Position numbers and translations under genes: made by a program. A DNA stretch of 64,000 bases from Acidimicrobiales bacterium (lineage in GTDB: Bacteria; Actinomycetota; Acidimicrobiia; Acidimicrobiales; Poriferisodalaceae), in assembly GCA_009843525.1 (NCBI GenBank), contig VYDH01000003.1, positions 1-64,000 of the forward strand, in the 5' to 3' direction. Position 1 is the first letter of the stretch. Every line of letters starts with the position of its first letter. This document shows positions 44,207-59,170 of the stretch, in pieces. The notes beneath the pieces were generated by a model. That model was not told where the DNA came from. It saw only the letters and a list, made by a program, of their open reading frames with translations, and searched no databases.

Positions 44207-45274
44207 ATGACGCTTGACGCTGATCGCATCCGAGCACTCCACGCCGCGAAGCTGCGAGCCTTGGCGAGTTCGGCACTCGGCGCGGAGCTCACCGACGTCT
44301 CGGGTACAGATGACGGCGCACTGGCCGTTGCCGCCGAGCCTCGCCCCGCAGTGGTGTGTCTTGCCCAGGAGCGAGCCGAGCGGGCGCTGGGCGGAGCATT
44401 GGCGCTGGCCGAGCGCACCGGTTGCGATGACGTGCACGTCTTTGCCGACGATCACAGCGGTGTGCTCGCTCGACGTGCGGCCTGCTTCAAGCCAGCGCCC
44501 ACGGTCTGGGGCATCGAAGGCGCGAGCGCGACGGCCGCAGAACCGGCGCCGCGCCCGGTCGAACCCGCGCCGCCGCGTGTGCCCGAATTGGTTGCGCTGC
44601 TGGGCAGTGCCGGAGTCGAGGTGGTCGTGGAACACGGCGTGATCACCGGCGAGGTGGAGGGTCTCGAGGTAGCCCGCATCGTCGCAGCAGCGCCTGTCGG
44701 CGCGGAAGCGGGACACAGCGACGAAGGCGATGCCGACGGTGCCTCCGACAGGTGGCAGATCGAGGCAGGCGTGGGCGCCCACGATCGCGAGGCGTTCTCC
44801 CTGCTGCACGCCGATGAGCCGACGCCTGAAGCCATCCGCCGCGTGGCCGAAGTGGTGCGTACACACCGCTCGCCAGGCGCATCACCGCATCCGCTCAACC
44901 GGATGGGTGCGGCTCGCTGGCTGCGCTCGCTGCTCATCCGCCAGCCAGAACTTGTCGCCGCGGGCCGCTTGCGAGCCGCCTCGCCGCCAGTGCCACGAGG
45001 CGGTCCGAAGGACCCGGCCCCGGCGGTGGCGTACGGCCTGACACCCGACGGCCGCCGTCTGATCGTGGTGGTCTGCGTCGGCATCGACCTCGACGTAGTG
45101 CCCTTCGCAGCAGACGCGCGGCTGTTCCTCGATCCCGACGCCGAATTGACCATTGCGCTGCCCCGACGCGACGCACATGACGTCATCAGGGCCATAGCTG
45201 CAAGGCTGGACAGTCCTGCCCGGATCGTCGAGATCGACGACGAATGGCGCACGCTGTCCACCGCGGGCGCCTGA
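44207..45274 (+). CDS. Hypothetical protein in the rho-prfA gap
   Basis: 355 residues, not recognised. It has three parts: an N-terminal alpha/beta domain (about 1-100, ending in RRAACFKPAPTVWGIEG), an Ala/Pro-rich linker (about 105-125), and a C-terminal domain with LNRMGAARWLRSLLIRQPEL and an alternating hydrophobic strand LIVVVCVGIDLDVVPFAAD near 285-305. There are no membrane spans and no signal peptide. It lies between rpmE and prfA, with a 33-base gap to prfA that contains prfA's own -10 box. A role linked to translation or nucleotide handling is only a guess from place. Confidence 0.7.
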   Translation: MTLDADRIRALHAAKLRALASSALGAELTDVSGTDDGALAVAAEPRPAVVCLAQERAERALGGALALAERTGCDDVHVFADDHSGVLARRAACFKPAPTVWGIEGASATAAEPAPRPVEPAPPRVPELVALLGSAGVEVVVEHGVITGEVEGLEVARIVAAAPVGAEAGHSDEGDADGASDRWQIEAGVGAHDREAFSLLHADEPTPEAIRRVAEVVRTHRSPGASPHPLNRMGAARWLRSLLIRQPELVAAGRLRAASPPVPRGGPKDPAPAVAYGLTPDGRRLIVVVCVGIDLDVVPFAADARLFLDPDAELTIALPRRDAHDVIRAIAARLDSPARIVEIDDEWRTLSTAGA

Positions 45275-45295
45275 TCCGGCCCGAAACCCCCCAGT

Positions 45296-45301
45296 TAGCC
45301 T
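45296..45301 (+). promoter_or_regulatory. -10 box TAGCCT of prfA, leaderless
   Basis: TAGCCT, 6 bases, then GTG at 45308; no SD. It is the same box and gap as at the ATP synthase operon. Confidence 0.55.
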
Positions 45302-45307
45302 GAACGC

Positions 45308-46401
<1,094 letters not shown>

Positions 46402-46405
<4 letters not shown>

Positions 46406-48033
46406 GCCGACCGGATCCGGCAGCAGGCTCGATCATGGCCAGCAAGGACGGACTGACGCTGGGCGATCTGTACCGGGGGCTGCGCGAGCAGTTCGCCGCA
46501 GCCGGCGTGCCCGAGCCCGAAGTGAGCGCGCGCCGCATCGCGGCGGAGGCCAGCGGAACCAGCGCGGCCGAGACTGCGCTGGCACCGCAGACGCCGATGA
46601 CCGTGCGGATGGTGGCGCACGCCGACGCCATGGCGGCACGGAGGGTCGCGGGCGAGCCGCTGCAGTACGTACTCGGCAGATGGGCATTTCGCGAACTCGA
46701 CCTGGCGACTGATCGGAGAGCGCTCATCCCTCGTCCCGAGACGGAGGTGGTTGCGGGCATCGCGATCGACTGGCTCCACGGCACATCCCGAAACCGCCAT
46801 CCCGCCGGACTGAGCGTCGCCGATCTCGGCACCGGCTGCGGCGCCATCGCCTTGTCGATTGCGCACGAGGTTCCCCAAGCCCGGGTGTTCGCCACCGACA
46901 ATTCGGCCGACGCGCTGGCGCTGGCCGCAGCCAACCTGGCCGGTCTGGGAAACGCGGCGACCCGGGTCTCGCTGCATCACGGGAACTGGCTCGACGCGCT
47001 CGCGGGCGTCCAACTGACCACCCCGCGGGAGTCCCGCGAGACAAGTGCTGTCTCGGAGGGTGAGAACGAATCCGCCGAGCAGAACATCGCCGCTGCCGTG
47101 ACGGGACTGCATGGGCGACTCGATGTGATTGTGGCAAACCCGCCCTATGTCGCCGACGGCGATGCCTTGCCCGCCGAGGTACGCGACTGGGAGCCGCACG
47201 GAGCCCTGTATGCGGGGGCTGACGGGCTCGGCGCGCTGCGCACGATTGTGCGTGAGGCCCGCGGCTGGCTCGCGCCCGGCGGCCTCCTCGTGCTGGAGAT
47301 CGGTTCAGAACAGGGAAACGCAGCCGTTGCTCTGGCCGAGGCCCGTGGCTACGCAGACGTGCGCATCGAACCCGACCTTGCCGGCCGTGACCGGGTTCTC
47401 GTGGCGACCCGCCCACGATCTGAACCCGACAACGTCGCCATCGGTCAGGCCATTGAACGGCTGCACGAAGGACGCTTCGTGGTGGCGCCCACCGACACGC
47501 TGTGCGGGATCATGGCCCGCTACGCGGACGCCGATGCGGTGGCCCGTGTGTGCGAGGCCAAGGATCGTCCCCGCAGCGAGCCCATGCCGATCCTGGTGTC
47601 AGGAATCTCCCAGGCTGACGAACTGGTGGAGTTCTCGCCGCGAGCGCGGGCGCTCGCCGAGCGCCACTGGCCCGGAGGGCTGACACTGGTAGCCAGGCGC
47701 AGGGGCGGGCCGGATCCACTTCACGGCCGCGAGACCTTGGGTGTGCGGGCGCCGGCGGTGGGCTGGCTGCGCTGGCTTATCGATGAGACAGGACCGGTCA
47801 CCGGCACCAGTGCCAACCGCCACGGCGTCGAGACCCCGGCCAGAGCTGACGACGCCGCAGCGAGCCTCGCGGTGCCGCCTGTCGCCGGAGCCGTGATCGC
47901 GGGAACCGCGCCCGGAGGCGTCGCATCGACGGTGGTGGATGTGACCGGCGACCAGCCCGTCGTGCTGCGCGAGGGAGCGATTGCGGCCGACTCGCTCGGA
48001 TTTCCCGATTTTTTCGCTGAATCTGGCACCTGA
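46402..48033 (+). CDS. prmC: PrmC-TsaC fusion: release factor methyltransferase plus threonylcarbamoyl-AMP synthase
   Basis: 543 residues. Residues 1-335 are PrmC/Hem[15 protein letters not shown] and [11 protein letters not shown] motif [16 protein letters not shown], and the substrate-amide motif VANPPYV (about 244-250); it methylates the GGQ Gln of release factors. Residues 345-543 are a YrdC/Sua5 domain: [39 protein letters not shown] and STVVDVTG, which makes threonylcarbamoyl-AMP for tRNA t6A. A low-complexity insert (about 206-231) with two palindromes interrupts PrmC. The GTG overlaps the prfA stop; ATG 46435 is an alternative. Confidence 0.93.
47025..47054 (+). repeat. Two adjacent palindromes inside prmC
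   Basis: GCGGGA-G-TCCCGC (47025-47037) followed at once by GAGACA-AGTGC-TGTCTC (47038-47054). They encode the low-complexity insert in the methyltransferase domain and resemble intergenic hairpin repeats. Confidence 0.5.
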
Positions 48034-48062
48034 GCGGCGGCGACCGCTGCGAGACTGACGCC

Positions 48063-48536
48063 GTGGCCCAGGGCAATTCCTCCACCCCGAACGAAGCCGT
48101 CATCGCGCTCGCGGCAGACCATGCCGGCTGGGAACTGAAAGATCGCTTGGCACAGCACCTCCGCGACGGCGGCTACGACGTCGTCGATCTGGGCACGAGC
48201 GGCCCCGAATCGGTCGACTACCCCGATTTCGGGGAAGCCGTCGGCAAGGCAGTGGCGAGCCGCACCGCAGACCTGGGCGTGGCTGTGTGCGGCAGCGGCA
48301 TCGGCATCGCGATGGCCGCGGGCAAGGTGGCCGGCATCCGTGCGGCGACGGTGCACGACGAGACTTCGGCCCGGCTGGCCCGCGAGCACAACGACGCCAA
48401 CGTGATCTGTCTCGGCGCCCGCCTCGTCGATCACCGTGAGGCCGTGGCCGCACTCGACGCGTACCTCACAGCGTCGTTCGAGGGCGGACGCCATCAGCGA
48501 CGGGTGGACAAGATCGACGCGCTCGGCCGGCGCTGA
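48063..48536 (+). CDS. rpiB: Ribose-5-phosphate isomerase B
   Basis: 157 residues of the RpiB/LacAB family, interconverting ribose 5-phosphate and ribulose 5-phosphate. [15 protein letters not shown] binds the phosphate region; the catalytic loop is [17 protein letters not shown] (Cys base), followed by [17 protein letters not shown]. The GTG start at 48063 is 29 bases after prmC-tsaC. It precedes glyA in the same direction. Confidence 0.94.
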   Translation: MAQGNSSTPNEAVIALAADHAGWELKDRLAQHLRDGGYDVVDLGTSGPESVDYPDFGEAVGKAVASRTADLGVAVCGSGIGIAMAAGKVAGIRAATVHDETSARLAREHNDANVICLGARLVDHREAVAALDAYLTASFEGGRHQRRVDKIDALGRR

Positions 48537-48537
48537 A

Positions 48538-48551
48538 ATCGCTTCGGCGAT
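48538..48551 (+). terminator. UUCG-loop hairpin after rpiB
   Basis: ATCGC-TTCG-GCGAT, a 5-bp stem with a stable UUCG tetraloop starting 1 base after the rpiB stop region. No U-run follows, so attenuation or mRNA stabilisation is as likely as termination. Confidence 0.35.
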
Positions 48552-48609
48552 CGAGGGGGCACTGAGGCACCCCGCACACCCAACGGGCACCGCAAGGAGG
48601 CACAGCCTG

Positions 48610-49878
<1,269 letters not shown>

Positions 49879-49884
49879 CGCTCG

Positions 49885-49890
49885 TAGCCT
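49885..49890 (+). promoter_or_regulatory. -10 box TAGCCT of the ATP synthase operon, leaderless
   Basis: TAGCCT is 6 bases before the ATG at 49897 and 6 bases after the glyA stop. It is identical in box and gap to the prfA start. Confidence 0.5.
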
Positions 49891-49896
49891 GTGCGC

Positions 49897-50238
49897 ATGG
49901 CACGAGGCCCCGCCGGCAGCAACGGCAGCGAAGACGGTCTGGCCAAGGCCATCGAGATTGCGTTGACCCTAGGCATATTCGTAGTGGCGGGGCTCGGGCT
50001 GGACTACTGGTTGGGCACCGCACCTTGGTTCGTGCTGAGCTTCGGCACGGTTGCGTTCATCGTGAAGTTCATTGTCGAGTGGTACCGCTACCGCGAGCGC
50101 ATGCAGGTCCATGAGCAGGAGATGGCCTCGAACCGTCCTTCCGAGCAGCGCGGCATCGACCGCGCCACTGGCTTCGACGAGCCGGCATCGCTGCCGACCG
50201 GTGTGTCGTTGGATGCCGACGCCGACTCATCCGCGTGA
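49897..50238 (+). CDS. AtpZ/AtpI-type small membrane protein
   Basis: 113 residues, two spans (about 23-40 and 47-65) and a hydrophilic acidic tail: ALTLGIFVVAGLGLDYWLG is the AtpZ-like first span. First gene of the ATP synthase operon. Such proteins assist assembly of the c-ring. The ATG at 49897 agrees with the leaderless box; a GTG six bases earlier is possible. It overlaps the next gene by 4 bases. Confidence 0.8.
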   Translation: MARGPAGSNGSEDGLAKAIEIALTLGIFVVAGLGLDYWLGTAPWFVLSFGTVAFIVKFIVEWYRYRERMQVHEQEMASNRPSEQRGIDRATGFDEPASLPTGVSLDADADSSA

Positions 50239-50668
50239 GCTCCGACCGCGACGAACGCTCTCCTGAGCGCGACCTCGCGTTCGACATGGCGCGGCGGAGT
50301 CTGTGGGTGTTCCCCGCCTGGGTTGTCGCCAGCGGATTCATTTGGGGAATGGGCGGGGCGCTGTCGGCAGCACTCGGCTATGCGCTGGTCATCGGCAATC
50401 TCGCGGCGGCTGCGGCGCTGATGGCATGGGGTGCGCGTACCTCGCCGGTCGCGCTTATGGGGGCCACCCTGGGCGGCTTCATCGCGCGGCTCGCAGTGCT
50501 CGCCGGCATCGTTCTCGCCGTCGCTCAGCTCGAGTTCTTCGAGCCTGTGCCCATCGCGATCACCATCGTCGCGAGCCATCTCGGTCTGCTTGTGTGGGAG
50601 ATCCGCTATGTTTCCCTGCGGCTCGCAGCCCCAGGCCTCGATCTCCCACGTCCCGGCAAGGAGCAGAA

Positions 50669-50672
<4 letters not shown>
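50235..50672 (+). CDS. atpI: ATP synthase I-like membrane protein
   Basis: 145 residues with four hydrophobic segments (about 25-45, 47-66, 72-92 and 98-118), in the position and size of the I protein that helps c-ring assembly. MARRSLWVFPAWVVASGFI starts the first span. Sequence similarity is weak as is usual for this family. The GTG start overlaps the previous gene; the end overlaps atpB by 4 bases. Confidence 0.75.
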
Positions 50673-51854
<1,182 letters not shown>

Positions 51855-51863
51855 GAGGCGGCA

Positions 51864-52397
51864 GTGAACGCACTATCCGGCCTGCTCGCAGCATCCGAGG
51901 GCGAGTCGTCCAATCCGATCATCCCCGCATGGTTCGAGGTGATCTGGGGTTCGATCGCGTTCTTCATTCTCCTCTTCGTGATGTGGAAGCTGGCGCTGCC
52001 ACCGATCAGGCGGGCGATGGAGGCGCGCACCGAGCGCATCCAGGGCGACCTCGACGACGCCGCGACCGCCAAGACCGAGGCCGAGGAGCTGCGTGCGTCC
52101 TATGACGCTCGCCTGGCCGAGGCCAACGCGGAAGCGGCACGCATCATCGAGGAAGCGCGCGCGCAGGCCGAGGAGGTCCGCCAGGAGCGGCTCGCGGCCA
52201 TCGAACCCGAGATCGCCGAGCGACGTGCGCAGGCCGAGGCCGATATCGAGGCCGCTCGCGAACGTGCCATGGCCGAGGTGCGGGCCGACATCACTTCGAT
52301 CGCGGTAGGCGCCGCCGAGCAGGTAGTGATGGCCAGCATCGATGAGGCGGCGCATGCCCAGTTGATCGAGGACTACATCGAGCGGGTGGGGAACTGA
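51864..52397 (+). CDS. atpF: ATP synthase Fo subunit b
   Basis: 177 residues. One membrane span (IWGSIAFFILLFVMWKLAL, about 27-46) is followed by a long charged, Ala/Glu/Arg-rich coiled coil forming the stator stalk. The GTG start has AGGAGG 5 bases upstream. It is a separate b subunit, unlike the b-delta fusion of mycobacteria. Confidence 0.94.
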   Translation: MNALSGLLAASEGESSNPIIPAWFEVIWGSIAFFILLFVMWKLALPPIRRAMEARTERIQGDLDDAATAKTEAEELRASYDARLAEANAEAARIIEEARAQAEEVRQERLAAIEPEIAERRAQAEADIEAARERAMAEVRADITSIAVGAAEQVVMASIDEAAHAQLIEDYIERVGN

Positions 52398-52482
52398 ACC
52401 ATCCCGCCGAGGGTTCCCGCCGTCGCCCGCAGCACCGCGCTGGCTGCAGCGGCAGGCGGCGGACCCCACAGGAGCTGAACTG

Positions 52483-52503
52483 ATGATCAGGATCGACCGA
52501 TGA
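52483..52503 (+). CDS. Possible 6-codon leader frame coupled to atpH
   Basis: ATG ATC AGG ATC GAC CGA TGA (MIRIDR). Its own AGGAG is 8 bases upstream, and its TGA overlaps the atpH ATG as ATGA. The atpF-atpH gap is otherwise gene-free (102 bases). Confidence 0.35.
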   Translation: MIRIDR

Positions 52504-53027
52504 GCGAGCGAACCGAGGGCTACGCCGGTGCTGTGGTCGCTATCGCCCAGGCCGAAGACGTGCTCGACCGCGTCACCTCCGAGCTGGCGTCGGTTGGACG
52601 GGCTGCAGCGGGCAATGAAGAGTTGCGCCGCGTGCTGTCGGACCGCACGGTGCCAGCGTCACGTCGCGTCGGCATCGTGGAAGACCTGCTGGCTTCGATG
52701 GCCTCACCAGTCACGCTGAATGTGGTGGCGATGCTGGTGGGCGCCGGCCGGGGCGGCGACCTCGAGGCCATTGCGGCCGAAGCGTTGGAACTGGCCGCAG
52801 CGACGCGAGGCGAGGCTGTGGCCGAAGTCCGCTCGGCTGTCGCGCTGACCGATGAGCAAACTGCCCGGGTGGCCGAAGCGCTGAGCCGTGCCAGCGGCCG
52901 CAACGTGACCGTCCATGTCGTAGTGGACACCGAGATCATCGGAGGACTGACCGCCCAGATCGGCGACACAGTCTTCGACGGTTCGGTTCGCACCCGGCTC
53001 GACCAGATGAAGGAGCGCCTGTCGTGA
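52500..53027 (+). CDS. atpH: ATP synthase F1 subunit delta
   Basis: 175 residues, the OSCP-like peripheral stalk subunit. It begins [18 protein letters not shown]; the C-terminal domain contains [34 protein letters not shown], the family signature. ATG 52500 has AGGA 7 bases upstream. It overlaps atpA by 4 bases. Confidence 0.94.
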   Translation: MSERTEGYAGAVVAIAQAEDVLDRVTSELASVGRAAAGNEELRRVLSDRTVPASRRVGIVEDLLASMASPVTLNVVAMLVGAGRGGDLEAIAAEALELAAATRGEAVAEVRSAVALTDEQTARVAEALSRASGRNVTVHVVVDTEIIGGLTAQIGDTVFDGSVRTRLDQMKERLS

Positions 53028-54595
53028 CCGATCTTTCCATCAACACAGCCGACATCACCTCCGCGATCCGCCGGAATCTCGAAGGATTCGATCCTTCGAT
53101 CGAATCCGGCACCGTCGGACGCATTCTCGAAGTCGGCGACGGCATCGCCCGTGTCTCGGGCCTGCCCGGCTGCTCGGTGAACGAGATTCTCGAGTTCCAG
53201 AGCGGGGATGTGGGCCTGGCACTGAACCTCGACGAGGATTCGATCGGCGCCGTCGTGCTCGGCAGCGTCGAGCACATCGAGGAGGGTCAGGCGGTCCGGG
53301 CCACGGGCCGCATCCTGTCGGTCCCCGTGGGCGATGCGGTGCTCGGGCGTGTGGTCAACGCGCTGGGGGAGCCGATCGACGGCCAAGGCGAGATCGCCGG
53401 TGCCGTCGAGCGGCGCATGGAGATCCAGGCGCCCGGTGTGATGGGCCGCAAGCCGGTGCACGAGCCGCTGCAGACCGGCATCAAGGCCATCGACTCGATG
53501 ACCCCGGTTGGCCGAGGACAGCGGGAACTGATCATCGGCGACCGCAAGACCGGCAAGACCTCGGTCGCGGTCGACACCATTTTGAATCAGGCAGGCCTAG
53601 GTGTGAAGTGCATCTACGTCGCCATCGGGCAGAAGGGCTCGACGGTGGCGCAGGTAGTCAACACGCTGCGCGAGCGGGGCGCGATGGAATACACGGTGGT
53701 GGTCTCGGCGCCTGCGTCTGACCCTGCCCCGTTCAAGTACCTGGCGCCCTATGCCGGATGCGCCATGGGCCAGCACTGGATGGAGACGGGCGACCACGCC
53801 CTCATCGTCTATGACGACCTGTCCAAGCAGGCCGAGGCCTACCGCCAGATGTCGCTGCTGCTGCGGCGGCCGCCGGGCCGCGAGGCCTACCCGGGCGACG
53901 TCTTCTACCTTCACAGCCGGCTGCTCGAGCGTGCCGCCAAGCTGTCCGATGTCAACGGCGCAGGATCGCTGACGGCGCTGCCGATCATCGAGACCAAGGC
54001 GGGCGACGTCTCGGCCTACATCCCGACCAACGTCATCTCGATCACCGACGGCCAGATCTACCTCCAGGACGACCTGTTCAAGTCCGGCGTTCGGCCTGCA
54101 GTGGACGTGGGCATCTCGGTGTCTCGAGTGGGATCTGCCGCACAGACCAAGGCGATGAAGAGCGTGGCCGGCACGCTCAAGATCGACCTCGCCCAGTTCC
54201 GCGACCTCGAGGCATTCGCCACGTTCGGCTCTGAGCTCGACGCCGTGTCAGCGGCGCAGCTTGGCCGCGGCTACCGCCTCGTGGAGCTGCTCAAGCAGGG
54301 GCTCAATTCGCCGATGCCCGTCGAAGAGCAAGTCGTCGTCATCTATGCGGGCACCAACGGCTATGTCGACGGCATTCCCGTCGACGACGTCAACCGGTAC
54401 GAGGACGAGCTGCTCGCCTACATGGGTACACGGCACAGCGCATTGATGTCCGACATCCGATCGAGTGGCGACGTCGACGGGACAGCGCTGCAGGCTGCCG
54501 TTGAGGCCTTCACGGCCCAGTTCGCCACATCCGCCGACGCGGACGGTGGCGACGCCACGGGCTCGGGCGACGACGACGCTGCGAGCGAGGACTGA
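53024..54595 (+). CDS. atpA: ATP synthase F1 subunit alpha
   Basis: 523 residues, non-catalytic nucleotide-binding subunit. Walker A is [18 protein letters not shown] (residues 172-179 for the loop); [11 protein letters not shown] precedes it and [20 protein letters not shown] follows near residue 365. The acidic C-terminal tail is a local feature. The GTG start overlaps the atpH stop. Confidence 0.97.
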   Translation: MTDLSINTADITSAIRRNLEGFDPSIESGTVGRILEVGDGIARVSGLPGCSVNEILEFQSGDVGLALNLDEDSIGAVVLGSVEHIEEGQAVRATGRILSVPVGDAVLGRVVNALGEPIDGQGEIAGAVERRMEIQAPGVMGRKPVHEPLQTGIKAIDSMTPVGRGQRELIIGDRKTGKTSVAVDTILNQAGLGVKCIYVAIGQKGSTVAQVVNTLRERGAMEYTVVVSAPASDPAPFKYLAPYAGCAMGQHWMETGDHALIVYDDLSKQAEAYRQMSLLLRRPPGREAYPGDVFYLHSRLLERAAKLSDVNGAGSLTALPIIETKAGDVSAYIPTNVISITDGQIYLQDDLFKSGVRPAVDVGISVSRVGSAAQTKAMKSVAGTLKIDLAQFRDLEAFATFGSELDAVSAAQLGRGYRLVELLKQGLNSPMPVEEQVVVIYAGTNGYVDGIPVDDVNRYEDELLAYMGTRHSALMSDIRSSGDVDGTALQAAVEAFTAQFATSADADGGDATGSGDDDAASED

Positions 54596-54612
54596 GCGGG
54601 GTCTGAGCACCG

Positions 54613-57088
<2,476 letters not shown>

Positions 57089-57132
57089 GCGGCGCAGGCG
57101 TCCCGAGACGGACCCGATGAAGGTCGAGCCAC

Positions 57133-57516
57133 ATGCAGGTTGAACTCGTCTCGCCTGAGGCCGTGCTGTTCAGCGGCGAGTGCAGCCAGGTGGTGACGCG
57201 CACGGTCGACGGCGACATCGCCTTTCTGGACCACCATGCAGCCTTCATCGGCGCGCTCGACATCGGGCAGACCCAGCTCTGGGCATCCGACGGCATCGTG
57301 ACACTGGCGCTCAACCGCGGCTTCGTCGAAGTCAGCAACAACGTCGTGACCATCCTCAGCGATGCTGCCTACGCAGCCGATGAGATCGACGTCGCTGCTG
57401 CACAGGCCGACCTCGAAGCTGCCCAAGCTGCAGTCGCGGCCGACGCTGATGATGACGACGCCAAGGCAGCCGTGGCCTGGGCCGAGACACGCATCGCAGT
57501 TGCCAGCGCCGCCTGA
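57133..57516 (+). CDS. atpC: ATP synthase F1 subunit epsilon
   Basis: 127 residues, inhibitory rotor subunit. The beta-sandwich starts MQVELVSPEAVLFSGE, with LDHHAAFIGALDIG and ALNRGFVEVSNNVVTILSD; a short acidic helical tail ends it. Last gene of the operon, ending 46 bases from convergent hisI with a hairpin between. Confidence 0.92.
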   Translation: MQVELVSPEAVLFSGECSQVVTRTVDGDIAFLDHHAAFIGALDIGQTQLWASDGIVTLALNRGFVEVSNNVVTILSDAAYAADEIDVAAAQADLEAAQAAVAADADDDDAKAAVAWAETRIAVASAA

Positions 57517-57544
57517 GCGCGGTCGCCGCACTGGCCCGGCAGAC

Positions 57545-57562
57545 GCCAACTGCGGAGTTGGC
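57545..57562. terminator. Hairpin between atpC and hisI
   Basis: GCCAACT-GCGG-AGTTGGC, a perfect 7-bp stem directly abutting the hisI stop (complement of 57563-57565). It can end both convergent units; there is no U-run. Confidence 0.5.
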
Positions 57563-57982
57563 TCAGCCGCCCAGGTGGCGCAGCTCGGTGGGGCTGTCGA
57601 CGGCGCGGTAGTAGCAGCCCGGCCGGGAGTTGCCGTCGGCGTCGCGGGTGTGGCAAGCGCCGCCCCCGTCGCGCCGCACCCGGTACAGCAGCGAGTTCTG
57701 TTCGCAGTTCACACGCACCTCGACAAGCGAGAGCGTGTCGCCTGAGGTGGCGCCCTTGTGCCAGATCTCGTTGCGGGATGTGGAATAGAGCACAGCGCTG
57801 CGTCGCTCGAACGTGAGCCGCAGCGCTTCCTCGTTGGCATAGCCGATGAACAGCACGTCCTCGCTGTCGGCGTCCTGCAGCACCACGGGCACGACTTGGT
57901 GGCCGTCACGGCCGATCTGGGCCACCTTGCCGAAGTCGATGCGGGCGACTGTGCCCTCTTCGAGCTCGTTGTCTTCAGCCAT
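57563..57982 (-). CDS. hisI: Phosphoribosyl-AMP cyclohydrolase
   Basis: 139 residues, histidine biosynthesis step 3. GYANEEALRLTFERRSAVLY, STSRNEIWHKGATSGDTLSL and VRVNCEQNSLLYRV carry the family motifs; zinc ligands are the Cys of VNCEQN and the CHTRD segment. It is separated from other his genes and follows glpX by 3 bases. Confidence 0.95.
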   Translation of the reverse strand: MAEDNELEEGTVARIDFGKVAQIGRDGHQVVPVVLQDADSEDVLFIGYANEEALRLTFERRSAVLYSTSRNEIWHKGATSGDTLSLVEVRVNCEQNSLLYRVRRDGGGACHTRDADGNSRPGCYYRAVDSPTELRHLGG

Positions 57983-57985
57983 GGC

Positions 57986-59026
57986 TCAGGTGAAGTCGAC
58001 CGCGGCGTAGGCGCTGAGCTTGTCGATGTCGTGTGTGGCCTTGATGTGGCGCACGGTGCCGCTGCGGGAGCGCATCACGAGGGAGTCGGTGGTGGCGCGA
58101 TGCGCTGTGAACTTCACGCCGTGCAGCAACTCGCCGTCGGTGATGCCGGTGGCAGCAAAGAAGACATCGTCGGACTGGACGAGATCGTCGATGTGCAGCA
58201 CCCGGTCGAGGTCGTAGCCGGCGGCAACGGCCGCTTGGCGCTCATGGTCGTTGCGGGGCCACAGGCGGCCCTGCAGCTCGCCGCCGAGGCACTTCAGCGC
58301 CGCTGCCGAGATGATGCCTTCGGGGGTGCCGCCGATGCCGCACAAGACGTCAGTCGAGTCGCTCGCAGCTGCGGAGATGGCACCGGCCACATCGCCGTCG
58401 GGAATGAGCCTGATGCGAGCGCCGGTCTCGCGGATCTCCCCGATCAGCTCGGAGTGGCGGTCGCGGTCGAGCACCACAGCGGTGAGGTCGCGCAAACCCT
58501 GGCCGGTGGCCTCCGCGATAGCTCGCAGATTCTCCGCGGGCGACCGGTTCAGATCCACCACGCCTTTGGCATCGGGGCCGACAGCGATCTTCTCCATGTA
58601 GACGCACGGACCGGGATCCAGCATGGTGCCGCGCGGCGAGACGGCGATCACCGCTATGGCATTGCCCCTGCCCAGCGAGGTCAGCGTGGTGCCGTCGATC
58701 GGGTCCACCGCAACATCAGTCAGCGCCCCGGTGCCGTCGCCGATCAGCTCGCCGTTGAACAGCATCGGCGCTTCGTCCTTCTCGCCCTCGCCGATCACGA
58801 CGATGCCGTCCATGGGCACGGTGGACAGCACGACCCGCATGGCGTCCACCGCGGCGCCGTCAGCGCCGTCTTTGTCGCCGCGGCCCATCCAGCGTGATGC
58901 AGCCATGGCCGCTGCCTCGGTGGTGCGCACAAGTTCGAGTGCCAGGTTGCGATCGGGCGCCTGACGGCTGAGATCCGGACCGCCGACGCGACCTCGATCG
59001 CTGCGGAACCTGCGATTGTCATTCAT
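57986..59026 (-). CDS. glpX: Class II fructose-1,6-bisphosphatase (GlpX)
   Basis: About 346 residues, gluconeogenic phosphatase of the GlpX type used by Actinomycetota. [36 protein letters not shown] and [13 protein letters not shown] (metal ligands) are present, with the family C-terminal half. The ATG at 59026 has TAGGGT 8 bases upstream; the longer frame upstream is not coding. It is first in glpX-hisI. Confidence 0.95.
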   Translation of the reverse strand: MNDNRRFRSDRGRVGGPDLSRQAPDRNLALELVRTTEAAAMAASRWMGRGDKDGADGAAVDAMRVVLSTVPMDGIVVIGEGEKDEAPMLFNGELIGDGTGALTDVAVDPIDGTTLTSLGRGNAIAVIAVSPRGTMLDPGPCVYMEKIAVGPDAKGVVDLNRSPAENLRAIAEATGQGLRDLTAVVLDRDRHSELIGEIRETGARIRLIPDGDVAGAISAAASDSTDVLCGIGGTPEGIISAAALKCLGGELQGRLWPRNDHERQAAVAAGYDLDRVLHIDDLVQSDDVFFAATGITDGELLHGVKFTAHRATTDSLVMRSRSGTVRHIKATHDIDKLSAYAAVDFT

Positions 59027-59034
59027 TGCCGCCG

Positions 59035-59040
59035 ACCCTA
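59035..59040 (-). promoter_or_regulatory. -10 box TAGGGT of glpX, leaderless
   Basis: TAGGGT on the minus strand, 8 bases before the glpX ATG and 3 bases from the inverted repeat at 59043. Confidence 0.5.
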
Positions 59041-59042
59041 GA

Positions 59043-59088
59043 GGATGCACGGAGAGATGAGCCTTCTGATTAGGCGTCCTGTGCATCC
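59043..59088. promoter_or_regulatory. Inverted repeat in the glpX-lhgO divergent gap
   Basis: GGATGCAC (59043-59050) and GTGCATCC (59081-59088), perfect 8-bp arms 30 bases apart, with an inner GCCT/AGGC. It lies just upstream of the glpX -10, as expected of an operator or looping site. Confidence 0.45.
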
Positions 59089-59157
59089 CGCTCTTGTTCC
59101 CCATGCTCATGCGATTGGGCTCACGAGCCGCTCGGGCCACGGCTTCGCCTCTGGCGA

Positions 59158-59163
59158 TAGCTT
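59158..59163 (+). promoter_or_regulatory. -10 box TAGCTT of lhgO, leaderless
   Basis: TAGCTT, 7 bases, GTG at 59171. It supports that GTG over the ATG at 59045. Confidence 0.5.
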
Positions 59164-59170
59164 CGCCTTG

